Positions 1 to 5,129 of a stretch of 8,727 bases of DNA are shown in pieces. Below the pieces are notes generated by a model, which made no database searches, had not been told where the DNA came from, and saw nothing but the letters and a program-made list of their open reading frames with translations. The translations under genes and the position numbers were made by a program. Positions within the stretch are counted from its first letter, which is position 1, and the number at the start of each line of letters is the position of its first letter. The DNA comes from JBOHCT01 sp050699055 (GTDB taxonomy: Bacteria; Actinomycetota; Actinomycetes; Streptosporangiales; JBOHCT01), in assembly GCA_050699055.1 (NCBI GenBank), contig JBOHCT010000183.1, positions 1 to 8,727 on the forward strand, in the 5' to 3' direction.

Positions 1-187
1 GATCCTCTTCGAGACGAGCTGCACGGCCCGTGTCGCGGCTCGTCGGCGAGGCCGAGGACGCTCCCGTAGCGGTTCGTAATCGGGCCGGCGTGCGGGTACC
101 GCCCACCGGACCGCGCGGTGAGGGAGCCGCCCGCATGAGATGCCGGCCGCGGCAGGGGCACGGTGCCACACCGGTGGCTGATCAAGA
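1..187. other. Left edge, no assignable gene
   Basis: This stretch lies downstream of the acetyltransferase gene. A forward frame is open from the window edge to a TAA near position 78 and could be the tail of a gene starting outside, but its peptide is Arg/Ser/Gly-rich and I recognise nothing in it. A weak 5-bp stem (CGGTG-CCA-CACCG, about 160-172) could act as a terminator for the minus-strand gene; it has no T tract. Confidence 0.3.
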
Positions 188-685
188 TCACTCCGCGGAA
201 ATGTCCAGCCGGTACAACGTGCCTTGCTTGCCGCCGATGTCGGCGGGGTCGGCTGGGCCGACAGGAACGAACCCGGCCTTCGTCAGCACCTTCCGCGACG
301 CCACATTCTCGCAGGAAGCGGCCGCCGTCAGTGCACACAGCCCGTATCGCGCCGTCGCCAACCGGCACAACTCTCGCAGGGCGGCGGTCGCCACCCCGCG
401 ACCGGCGGCATGCTCAGCGACCCTGTAGCCGAGCTCTGCGGTTGCGTTCTTGAACTCATAGAGGTTGAACCGACCCAGTACCGAACCGTCCTCGTCAACG
501 AGCACATAGAAGGCACTGATTCCGGCTTCTTGCTCGGCAAGCAGAGCGCTGTACCGCTCTGTGAACTGGTCGAAGAACTCGTCGCCGCGGTCGGAGATCG
601 AGGCGGCGAAATAAGCGCGGTTCGCTAGCTCAAACGCCAGGATCGCATGACCATGGTCAGCACAAAGGCGCTGCAGCTTGGGCAC
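188..685 (-). CDS. GNAT-family N-acetyltransferase (RimJ/RimL-like)
   Basis: Predicted cytoplasmic acetyltransferase of 165 residues that would move an acetyl group from acetyl-CoA to an amine on a small molecule or a protein N-terminus; the substrate cannot be read from the sequence. The N-terminus (PKLQRL, then an F-E-x-A-N-R-A-Y-F motif and DRGDEFF at residues 32-38) resembles RimJ/RimL-type enzymes. The core beta-strand carries GRFNLYEF (71-78) and ELGYRVAEHAAGRGVAT (84-100), which includes the acetyl-CoA pyrophosphate loop, here AGRGVA. The late motif NVASRKVLTKAGF (127-139) is the usual GNAT C-terminal signature. Length is normal for the family. The GTG start at 685 fits the family N-terminus and lies 6 bases after a TAGAGT box, so it may be leaderless. 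It follows the methyltransferase gene by 9 bases and could also be read through from the metal operon. Confidence 0.9.
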   Translation of the reverse strand: MPKLQRLCADHGHAILAFELANRAYFAASISDRGDEFFDQFTERYSALLAEQEAGISAFYVLVDEDGSVLGRFNLYEFKNATAELGYRVAEHAAGRGVATAALRELCRLATARYGLCALTAAASCENVASRKVLTKAGFVPVGPADPADIGGKQGTLYRLDISAE

Positions 686-691
686 TTTCAG

Positions 692-697
692 ACTCTA
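692..697 (-). promoter_or_regulatory. Candidate -10 box for the acetyltransferase
   Basis: On the minus strand TAGAGT is followed by six bases (CTGAAA) and the GTG start. This fits a TANNNT -10 with transcription starting at the first base of the start codon. No Shine-Dalgarno is present and no convincing -35 is seen 17-18 bases upstream. The box overlaps the TAG stop of the upstream methyltransferase gene. Confidence 0.45.
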
Positions 698-1411
698 TCC
701 ACACGGTCTGCCGCGCCACGCGCGACCCGCAGCGGTAGCCGATCCAGTACCGGCGTCTTGCGAGTAGCCGCGAATCTTCGGCCTGTCTGCAAGTCGCGCT
801 CCACTCCGACTCTGCGAGCGGTGCCCATGAGGGGGCGAGGCGATCTGGTCGCAACTTGGGCCAAGCCACCGAGGTACGGTCACGGCGTACTCGGTGTACT
901 CGTTGCCGAAGACGCGCGTGAGACTCGCTTCCTCGCACCGAATCCAGTAGGCGAACGTAGTGGCCGCGAGAACGGTCAGTGCCCCGGCATCCGCGGATCG
1001 GCGCGCAGCAGCGGAGCCACCGCACACCAGTAGGTATCCGAGGTACTGCGGGTTTCGAGTCCAGCGGTAGACGCCCGATGTGACGAGCCCACCGGTCTCG
1101 GTCCCTGAGACTTGTGCGGTCGTGCTGAATGCTCCCGCACCGCTGAGGACGAAGGCACAGCCGCTCGCTGCAATGAACGCACCGGTCGAAGGGACGACCC
1201 GACCAGGGGCGTGAGACCGCACCGCAGGTGTCCGTAGAGATTGCAGCATTGCCAGTCCGTGCACTACGTACGTTGCGTACACAAGTACGGACGTCGATGC
1301 CCTCAGGGCTCCCCGCTGCGCAAAATCGTCACGCATGCGTCGTAAGACGCCGGCCGCGGCGAGGCCGACTCCGACGCCAGACGCCATCCGGGCAATCACT
1401 GCGCGCCGCAT
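695..1411 (-). CDS. ICMT/PEMT-like integral membrane methyltransferase
   Basis: A 238-residue predicted membrane methyltransferase of the isoprenylcysteine carboxyl methyltransferase-like superfamily, which uses S-adenosylmethionine. Hydrophobic segments lie at about residues 10-23, 40-58, 75-95 and 122-157. The diagnostic region is TSGVYRWTRNPQYLGY (111-126), matching the family G-x-Y-R-x-x-R-(H/N)-P-x-Y-x-G signature, followed by paired Glu160-Glu161 and FGNEYTEY (168-175) and a closing VPRW (179-182). Bacterial members methylate varied substrates (methanethiol in MddA, for example), so the acceptor is unknown. The ATG at 1411 overlaps the transporter stop by 16 bases; an alternative ATG at 1387 lies just past that stop, and neither has a strong ribosome site. 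Residues past about 185 form an Arg/Ser/Gly-rich tail not expected for the family, possibly after loss of an ancestral stop. Confidence 0.78.
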   Translation of the reverse strand: MRRAVIARMASGVGVGLAAAGVLRRMRDDFAQRGALRASTSVLVYATYVVHGLAMLQSLRTPAVRSHAPGRVVPSTGAFIAASGCAFVLSGAGAFSTTAQVSGTETGGLVTSGVYRWTRNPQYLGYLLVCGGSAAARRSADAGALTVLAATTFAYWIRCEEASLTRVFGNEYTEYAVTVPRWLGPSCDQIASPPHGHRSQSRSGARLADRPKIRGYSQDAGTGSATAAGRAWRGRPCG

Positions 1412-2076
1412 TCGCAATCGTCTTGATCGGACGAACTGGCGGCGAGCGGTGCGCAGCATCCTTCGCCGCGCCAGGCTTCCAGACCTTCGTGTATGGCAAC
1501 GCCGCAAATCACCAGGCCGGCGAGCGGGTCGGCCCAGGTCCATCCCAGGGTCGAGTTCAATACCAATCCGGCGAGCAGCACCGCCGACAGGTACGTACAC
1601 AACAGTGTTTGCGTGCCATCCGCGACGACCGCGTTCGACCCTAGGGCCCTGCCGGTCCGGCGCTGAGCCCAGGAGATGAACGGCATCACCAGCAGGGACG
1701 CCACGGCCAGACCGATGCCGACAGGGGAGTGGTCCGGGTGACTGTCCGTGATCAGGGCGCGCGCGGACTCGAAGGCGACGTAGGCGGCCAGCGCGAAGAA
1801 CGAGCACGCGAGCAGCCGCAGCGCCAGGTGTTCACGAGTCTCGGGCAACCGGTGCCGGAACTGCCAGAGGATGATCAGCCCGCTGGAGACCTCCACCACC
1901 GAGTCCAGGCCGAACCCGACGAGCGCCACGGACCCAGCGACTAGACCAGCGCCGATAGCGACGACTGCCTCGATCACGTTGTAGGTCACGGAGGTTGCCG
2001 CAAGCAGCTGTGCGCGCCTGCCCAGCCGGCGACGTGCCGCCGGATCGACGGTCCACGCCAGCTCTTGCGCACTCAT
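1396..2076 (-). CDS. Atypical CDF-family metal cation efflux protein
   Basis: A 226-residue membrane protein of the cation diffusion facilitator type, expected to export a divalent metal using the proton gradient. Hydrophobic segments lie at about 25-52, 54-72, 85-105, 117-136, 147-173 and 180-197, so six helices and no long cytoplasmic C-terminal domain. Helix 2 carries GFGLDSVVEVSSG, giving Asp58 and Glu62 at the metal-site spacing. In helix 5 the usual HxxxD becomes Gln156-x-x-x-Cys160 within ADGTQTLLC, so the site would be D/E/Q/C. The tail after WRGEGCC is short and Cys-rich (Cys207, 208, 221, 223). From memory, related actinobacterial transporters share the QTxLC and WRGExCC motifs, so this is probably a subfamily trait rather than decay. 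The ATG at 2076 forms an ATGA overlap with the regulator stop; an upstream ATG at 2106 is possible. Confidence 0.85.
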   Translation of the reverse strand: MSAQELAWTVDPAARRRLGRRAQLLAATSVTYNVIEAVVAIGAGLVAGSVALVGFGLDSVVEVSSGLIILWQFRHRLPETREHLALRLLACSFFALAAYVAFESARALITDSHPDHSPVGIGLAVASLLVMPFISWAQRRTGRALGSNAVVADGTQTLLCTYLSAVLLAGLVLNSTLGWTWADPLAGLVICGVAIHEGLEAWRGEGCCAPLAASSSDQDDCECGAQ

Positions 2077-2450
2077 ACCTCGGCGTCCGTCCCGTAGTTC
2101 GGGCATAGCGCCACGGCGTCTCCTGTCGCATCAAGCAGGCGCTCCGCGGCCGACAACAGGTCGAGGGTGGCGTTCGGGTGGGTCAGGCTGAATACCGAAG
2201 CACGTCCCTGTGGCCGGGAGTCGACGAGCCCACAGTCACGAAGACAGGCCAGGTGCTTCGACACGGTCGACTGCGCCAGCCCGAGATGGTCGGTCAGGTC
2301 CACCACCCGGTGCTCGCCCAGAGCTAGGTGTTGCACGATCGCCAGTCGAGACGGGTCGCTGAACCCCCGGAAGAGGCAACTGGCCACGGTAAGCGCACGA
2401 GTTTCGTCCACCAGTTCAGCAGCATCGTCTGACCCACTCATCATCGTCAT
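2073..2450 (-). CDS. ArsR/SmtB-family metal sensor, CmtR-like
   Basis: A 125-residue winged-helix repressor that should bind the operon promoter and release it when metal is bound. The DNA-binding core is DPSRLAIVQHLALGEHRVVDLTDHLGLAQSTVSKHLACLRDCGLV (residues 32-76), with the recognition helix at about 60-71. Cys69 and Cys73 sit in LACLRDCGLV and a third Cys116 lies in the C-terminal arm. This matches the layout of mycobacterial CmtR (Cys57, Cys61, Cys102), a Cd/Pb sensor; the gap between second and third Cys is 43 residues here and about 41 there. I infer a thiophilic metal, Cd(II) or Pb(II), as inducer. It is followed directly by the efflux gene (ATGA overlap), the classic sensor-exporter layout. 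The ATG at 2450 has no Shine-Dalgarno but lies 6 bases after TATCAT. Confidence 0.9.
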   Translation of the reverse strand: MTMMSGSDDAAELVDETRALTVASCLFRGFSDPSRLAIVQHLALGEHRVVDLTDHLGLAQSTVSKHLACLRDCGLVDSRPQGRASVFSLTHPNATLDLLSAAERLLDATGDAVALCPNYGTDAEV

Positions 2451-2487
2451 AATGGAATGATATTGCGCGTTGGGGGACGCACGTCAA
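2447..2487 (-). promoter_or_regulatory. Promoter and candidate operator of the metal operon
   Basis: On the minus strand TTGACG (2487-2482) can serve as -35 and TATCAT (2462-2457) as -10, with a 19-base spacer; an overlapping AATATC gives 17. The ATG at 2450 begins 6 bases after the -10, which predicts a leaderless transcript. An inverted repeat TCAT-N6-ATGA (2447-2460) covers the -10 and start codon and is a plausible, though short, ArsR operator. The local drop to AT-rich sequence supports a promoter here. Confidence 0.55.
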
Positions 2488-2544
2488 CCCTTCGGCGCCC
2501 GCCGGCACCACGCCCGACGGTCGGCTGATCTGAATGCGCAATCC

Positions 2545-2853
2545 CTACCAGCGGTTGGGGCGACCGTCGCCGTACACCTCGGCGGACGCACGCCTGATCT
2601 CACACCGGAGTCCCGCGGCGTCGACCGCATCGTCAACCATCCGGACCGCATACGTCAGGCATCGAGCGCGCCGATGGGCCGGCGTGGTCGAGGGCGCATC
2701 GCATCTGCCGGTGAGAGTCACGCTGATACCGCCGTCAGCGACGCCCCAGACGGCTTCAGCGTCCGAGGGGAGGGCGGCGTCGAATGTCGCCAGCTGCTCA
2801 TCGTCAGGGTAGCCGTCGACAGCGAGATCGACCGTGACCATGCGATCGTCCAT
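2545..2853 (-). CDS. Hypothetical small acidic protein
   Basis: I do not recognise this 102-residue protein. Reading from the ATG at 2853 it starts MDDRMVTVDLAVDGYPDDEQ, continues with a segment rich in Asp/Ala (LPSDAEAVWGVADGGISVTLTG), and ends with an amphipathic stretch and a basic tail ending in RPNRW. The alternation of beta-like (VTVDLAV, ISVTLTG, CEIRRASAEVY) and helical segments suggests a small alpha/beta cytoplasmic protein; no signal peptide, membrane helix or catalytic motif is visible. The GTG at 2877 would add 8 residues and an inner ATG at 2841 is possible. Support for 2853 comes from a TACGGT box 7 bases upstream and GTGACG 18 bases before that. It runs in the same direction as the metal operon, 94 bases ahead of the regulator, which has its own promoter. 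Confidence 0.6.
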   Translation of the reverse strand: MDDRMVTVDLAVDGYPDDEQLATFDAALPSDAEAVWGVADGGISVTLTGRCDAPSTTPAHRRARCLTYAVRMVDDAVDAAGLRCEIRRASAEVYGDGRPNRW

Positions 2854-2860
2854 GTGCCTC

Positions 2861-2890
2861 ACCGTACGCCGACCCACGGTGACACGTCAC
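2861..2890 (-). promoter_or_regulatory. Candidate promoter of the small hypothetical gene
   Basis: On the minus strand GTGACG (2890-2885) resembles a -35 (shares TGAC with the consensus) and TACGGT (2866-2861) a -10, separated by 18 bases. The ATG at 2853 follows the -10 after 7 bases, again predicting a transcript with almost no leader. A GAGG lies only 3 bases from the ATG, too close for a normal ribosome site. Confidence 0.45.
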
Positions 2891-3117
2891 CGAAAACGCC
2901 GAATCGTGTTCACACAAGGCGAAAGCCCTCAGAAGCGGACGAATCCGTGCGGGCGCGTTGTTCGTGTCGATCTCGATCGCCGCGTTTGTGTCCGGGCCAC
3001 CCCTGACCGCATCCGAGGTCCGTCTCCTCGGTCATCGATCCGCTGCGTACCGGCGGCAGGCTCACCATGGCGCCCAGGCGTCGTACGCCATTCCGCGGAC
3101 ATGCCACGTCGCCCGGA
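2891..3117. other. Divergent intergenic region, nothing identified
   Basis: This region separates the minus-strand hypothetical gene from the plus-strand membrane gene. Frames are open on both strands because the sequence is GC-rich, but none gives a recognisable protein or has a credible start. I see no RNA gene or strong hairpin. Confidence 0.4.
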
Positions 3118-3134
3118 CATACCTTGACGGTATG
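3118..3134 (+). promoter_or_regulatory. Perfect palindrome over the start of the membrane gene
   Basis: CATACC-TTGAC-GGTATG is a perfect 6-base inverted repeat with a 5-base centre, and its last three bases are the ATG of the membrane protein gene. It also contains TACCTT (3120-3125), a TANNNT box exactly 6 bases before the ATG. Such a site is well placed to bind a dimeric repressor that would block a leaderless promoter. Upstream, CGGACA (3096-3101) is a weak -35 match. The regulator is not identifiable from this window. Confidence 0.5.
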
Positions 3135-3521
3135 AAGAGCAAGCACCGGGAGGCGCGCAGTGTCGACACGACGGTCCAACGACAGGCTCTGGTAGCGGTT
3201 GCGGCGACACTCGCCATCGCCGAGCTCGTCGACGCGCCGAGCAACGATCCGGCAGTACCCGGGATCATCTTCGGCCTCGTCGTACTTGCCGGCGCGGTTT
3301 GGGCATGGCGATCCACCGGCGTGGGCGCACCCATCCTGCTCGGAGTGCTCGGTGTCCTCGAATTCCTCGGCGTCGTCTTCGTGTACCGCACCGCAACCGG
3401 CGCCCCGCCGCCCTGGGTGCTGTGGATCTTCGGGCTGCTCAGCCTGGCTGTGGTGGTCGGCGCGGTGGTCTGTCTGATCACTCGGACGACGGTCGCCCGA
3501 GGTCGCGTGGGCACGGCCTGA
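3132..3521 (+). CDS. Small four-helix integral membrane protein
   Basis: A 129-residue predicted inner-membrane protein of unknown function. After a charged N-terminus (MKSKHREARSVD) it has four hydrophobic segments, about residues 18-33, 43-59, 66-84 and 93-116, with short loops and a basic C-terminus (TRTTVARGRV). The charge pattern favours both ends in the cytoplasm. No catalytic motif, Cys pair or conserved signature is visible, and I cannot name a family. The ATG at 3132 is chosen because the hydrophobic pattern begins just after it and upstream codons do not look coding. There is no Shine-Dalgarno; the start lies inside a palindrome and 6 bases past TACCTT. The next gene starts 122 bases downstream with its own ribosome site. 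Confidence 0.7.
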   Translation: MKSKHREARSVDTTVQRQALVAVAATLAIAELVDAPSNDPAVPGIIFGLVVLAGAVWAWRSTGVGAPILLGVLGVLEFLGVVFVYRTATGAPPPWVLWIFGLLSLAVVVGAVVCLITRTTVARGRVGTA

Positions 3522-3631
3522 GGAGTCGGGCTCGCGAGGGAAACGACCGCGCGGGCGCGAATCGAACACCCAGAACACCGCAACAACGTCCCGGACGTGC
3601 CGATGGTAAGCGCGAACATGTCGCTTCGGCC

Positions 3632-3637
3632 AGGAGA
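3632..3637 (+). promoter_or_regulatory. Shine-Dalgarno of the metalloprotease gene
   Basis: AGGAGA lies 6 bases before the GTG at 3644 (7 if counted from AGGAG). It decides that start over upstream in-frame codons and is the only clear, well-spaced ribosome site among the plus-strand genes apart from the one before the HNH gene. Confidence 0.75.
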
Positions 3638-3643
3638 AACCGC

Positions 3644-4480
3644 GTGCGTACGTCCGTCTGGGTCAGGCTCGTCAGCATCGTCTGCTCTGTCGTGCTCGCG
3701 ACCGCGCTCACGTCCGGCACGACCGCGTCGGCGAACGGCCGGCACGCGAACGGCCCGCACGCCAGGAGCCCGCACGCGAGCTTCTCGTACCTGATGGGCG
3801 CCAAGGCCCGCTGGAACCCGTGCAAGGCGATCCGATTCCGGGTCAACCTCAAACACGCGCACCACCGGAAGAAGTCGCTGCGCGACATCAAGCGGGCGGC
3901 GCGCAAGGTCCGCCACGTGAGCGGACTGCGGCTGCGCTACACGGGGAGGACGTCGAGGGTGCCGGGCGCCCGGGGGCGACGCGGCAAGCATCCGCGGAAC
4001 ACCGACATCGTCCTCGCGTGGGTCAAGCCCGGCCACAACCGGTACTTCCCGAAGACGCCCGGAAGCGGCGGATACGCCCTCGCCTACGGCGGTGCGTACG
4101 CCACGGGCAGCTGGCCCGGGCATCGCACCCGCGAGCTGTTCAACGGCTACGTCGCGATCAGCCGCGATCACCAGCTGCGTCCCGGGTTCGGCGCGGCCTC
4201 GTTCGGCGGCACGATGATGCACGAGCTCGGTCACGTCGTCGGGCTCGGCCACGTCAACGACACCAGCCAGATCATGAACCCGTACGACACCGGGCGGCGC
4301 AGGGCCAGGTGGGGCAGGGGTGACCGTGCCGGACTTCGCAGCATCGGCGCCCGCAACGGCTGCATCCGGGGCAGCGTACGTACCCATCCCCGGCGTGCTC
4401 TGCGTCGGTCGCACCCGATCCCCGCCGCTTCGTACGCCGGAATCGTGTCGGCGGACGGCAGCAGGCGGCAGCGGGGGTAG
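3644..4480 (+). CDS. Secreted metzincin-type zinc metalloprotease
   Basis: A 278-residue exported peptidase. Residues 1-30 form a signal peptide: basic start, hydrophobic core LVSIVCSVVLATAL and a likely cut after TASA. A short His-repeat linker (His34, 39, 44) follows. The mature domain starts near SYLMGAKARWNPC (Cys60) and contains HELGHVVGLGH (193-203), the HExxHxxGxxH zinc site with Glu194 as catalytic base, followed by QIMNPYD with Met211 as the Met-turn. This is the matrixin-like, WNPC-type family seen in actinobacteria. Cys60 and Cys240 (RNGC) are the only mature-domain cysteines and probably form a disulfide that closes the domain. The family domain should end near Cys240; the remaining 38 residues are Arg-rich. 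No long propeptide is present. The GTG start is set by AGGAGA. Confidence 0.88.
   Translation: MRTSVWVRLVSIVCSVVLATALTSGTTASANGRHANGPHARSPHASFSYLMGAKARWNPCKAIRFRVNLKHAHHRKKSLRDIKRAARKVRHVSGLRLRYTGRTSRVPGARGRRGKHPRNTDIVLAWVKPGHNRYFPKTPGSGGYALAYGGAYATGSWPGHRTRELFNGYVAISRDHQLRPGFGAASFGGTMMHELGHVVGLGHVNDTSQIMNPYDTGRRRARWGRGDRAGLRSIGARNGCIRGSVRTHPRRALRRSHPIPAASYAGIVSADGSRRQRG
3739..3783 (+). repeat. 15-base tandem repeat coding for a His linker
   Basis: About three degenerate 15-base units, each built around CCGCACGC (first unit CGGCACGC), encode RHANG / PHARS / PHASF just after the signal peptide of the metalloprotease. Units start at about 3739, 3754 and 3769. The period of five residues places His at 34, 39 and 44. 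Confidence 0.5.
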
Positions 4481-4519
4481 CGCCGCGCGGCCGCCCTACC
4501 GCTGCGCCACCATGGGGGA

Positions 4520-5014
4520 ATGCGCGTCGCGGTCATCTCCGACACCCATGCCCCACGGTTCTGGAAGGCGGTCCCGCCCCGCGTCGCCGAGCTGCTCGAC
4601 GGCGCCGACGTGATCCTGCACGCCGGTGACGTCTGTACGGCGCAGGTCCTCGACGAGCTTGCCGCGTACGCACCGGTGCACGTCGTGCTCGGCAACAACG
4701 ACGGGGCCGAGGTCGAGAGCTGGGGCGCGCCGGAGACCCTCGATGTGGAGCTCGACGGCTTGCGGGTCGCGATGATCCACGACAGCGGCCCGGCGAAGGG
4801 GCGAGTACGGCGGATGCACCGGCGCTTTCCCGAGGCCGACCTCGTCGTCTTCGGGCACTCGCACATCCCGATGGACGTGTCCGAGGACGGGCTGCGGATC
4901 TTCAACCCCGGCTCGCCGACGGACAAGCGCCGCCAACCTCACGGGACGATCGGCCTCATGCAGATCAGCGACGGCGTACTCGTGTCCGCCGAGATCGTCC
5001 CCGTGACGGGGTGA
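4520..5014 (+). CDS. YfcE/MJ0936-type metallophosphoesterase
   Basis: A 164-residue cytoplasmic phosphodiesterase of the calcineurin-like fold with a two-metal centre. All expected motifs are present in order: DTH (Asp8, His10), GD (Asp37), GNND (58-61, Asn60 as metal ligand and Asp61), His87 in the IHD strand, and GHSH (112-115, His113 and His115). The NPGSP sequence (129-133) is typical of YfcE-like enzymes, which hydrolyse model phosphodiesters; the natural substrate is generally unclear. Length is usual for this small single-domain group. The ATG at 4520 begins directly with the first beta-strand (MRVAVISDTH), as expected. GGGGGA touches the ATG and is too close to act as a ribosome site; CACCAT lies 6 bases upstream as a weak -10. 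It begins 39 bases after the metalloprotease gene. Confidence 0.93.
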   Translation: MRVAVISDTHAPRFWKAVPPRVAELLDGADVILHAGDVCTAQVLDELAAYAPVHVVLGNNDGAEVESWGAPETLDVELDGLRVAMIHDSGPAKGRVRRMHRRFPEADLVVFGHSHIPMDVSEDGLRIFNPGSPTDKRRQPHGTIGLMQISDGVLVSAEIVPVTG

Positions 5015-5030
5015 GTCGCTGTCCGAGCCG

Positions 5031-5058
5031 GACTGTCGGACCCTCGTGCGAGGGTGGT
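5031..5058 (+). repeat. Hairpin direct repeat, copy 1
   Basis: This 28-base element matches copy 2 (5098-5125) at 25 positions, offset by 67 bases. It opens with GACTGTCGGACCCT and closes with AGGGTGGT. Its centre is a perfect hairpin, ACCCTC-GTGC-GAGGGT (5040-5055), 25 bases after the phosphoesterase stop, so it could also terminate that transcript, although no T tract follows. Confidence 0.75.
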
Positions 5059-5097
5059 TTCAGCGTCGGGGATTCGGCGCGGAGCGGGAGCGAGATC

Positions 5098-5125
5098 GAC
5101 TGTCGGACCCTTCTGGGAGGGTGGT
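5098..5125 (+). repeat. Hairpin direct repeat, copy 2, over HNH ribosome site
   Basis: Second copy of the element at 5031-5058, differing only at three bases in the loop region. It can pair ACCCT (5107-5111) with AGGGT (5118-5122). The GGGAGG that serves as ribosome site for the HNH gene lies in its loop and 3' arm, so folding could hide the site. Confidence 0.75.
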
Positions 5126-5129
5126 GAAC

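Noticed and set aside
30..628. Plus-strand open frames across the acetyltransferase region
   Set aside because: They are antisense or shifted shadows of the acetyltransferase, with unstructured Arg/Ala/Pro-rich peptides.
2895..3040. Plausible-looking minus-strand peptide with a DTNAAIEIDTNN stretch
   Set aside because: No start codon in frame before an upstream stop and no family recognised; most likely chance in a GC-rich intergenic region.
3553..3571. tRNA T-arm-like sequence on the minus strand (TTCGATT loop)
   Set aside because: The flanking five bases do not pair to form a T-stem and no acceptor or anticodon arm is found nearby.
3062..4414. 450-codon open frame on the minus strand
   Set aside because: Antisense to the membrane protein and the metzincin with its clear signal peptide and zinc site; the peptide is Pro/Ala/Arg-rich and unlike a real protein.
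5031..5125. Two-unit CRISPR array
   Set aside because: Only two copies, spacing of about 39 bases between them, hairpin-shaped units in a 5' region and no cas genes; better read as a regulatory or dispersed element.
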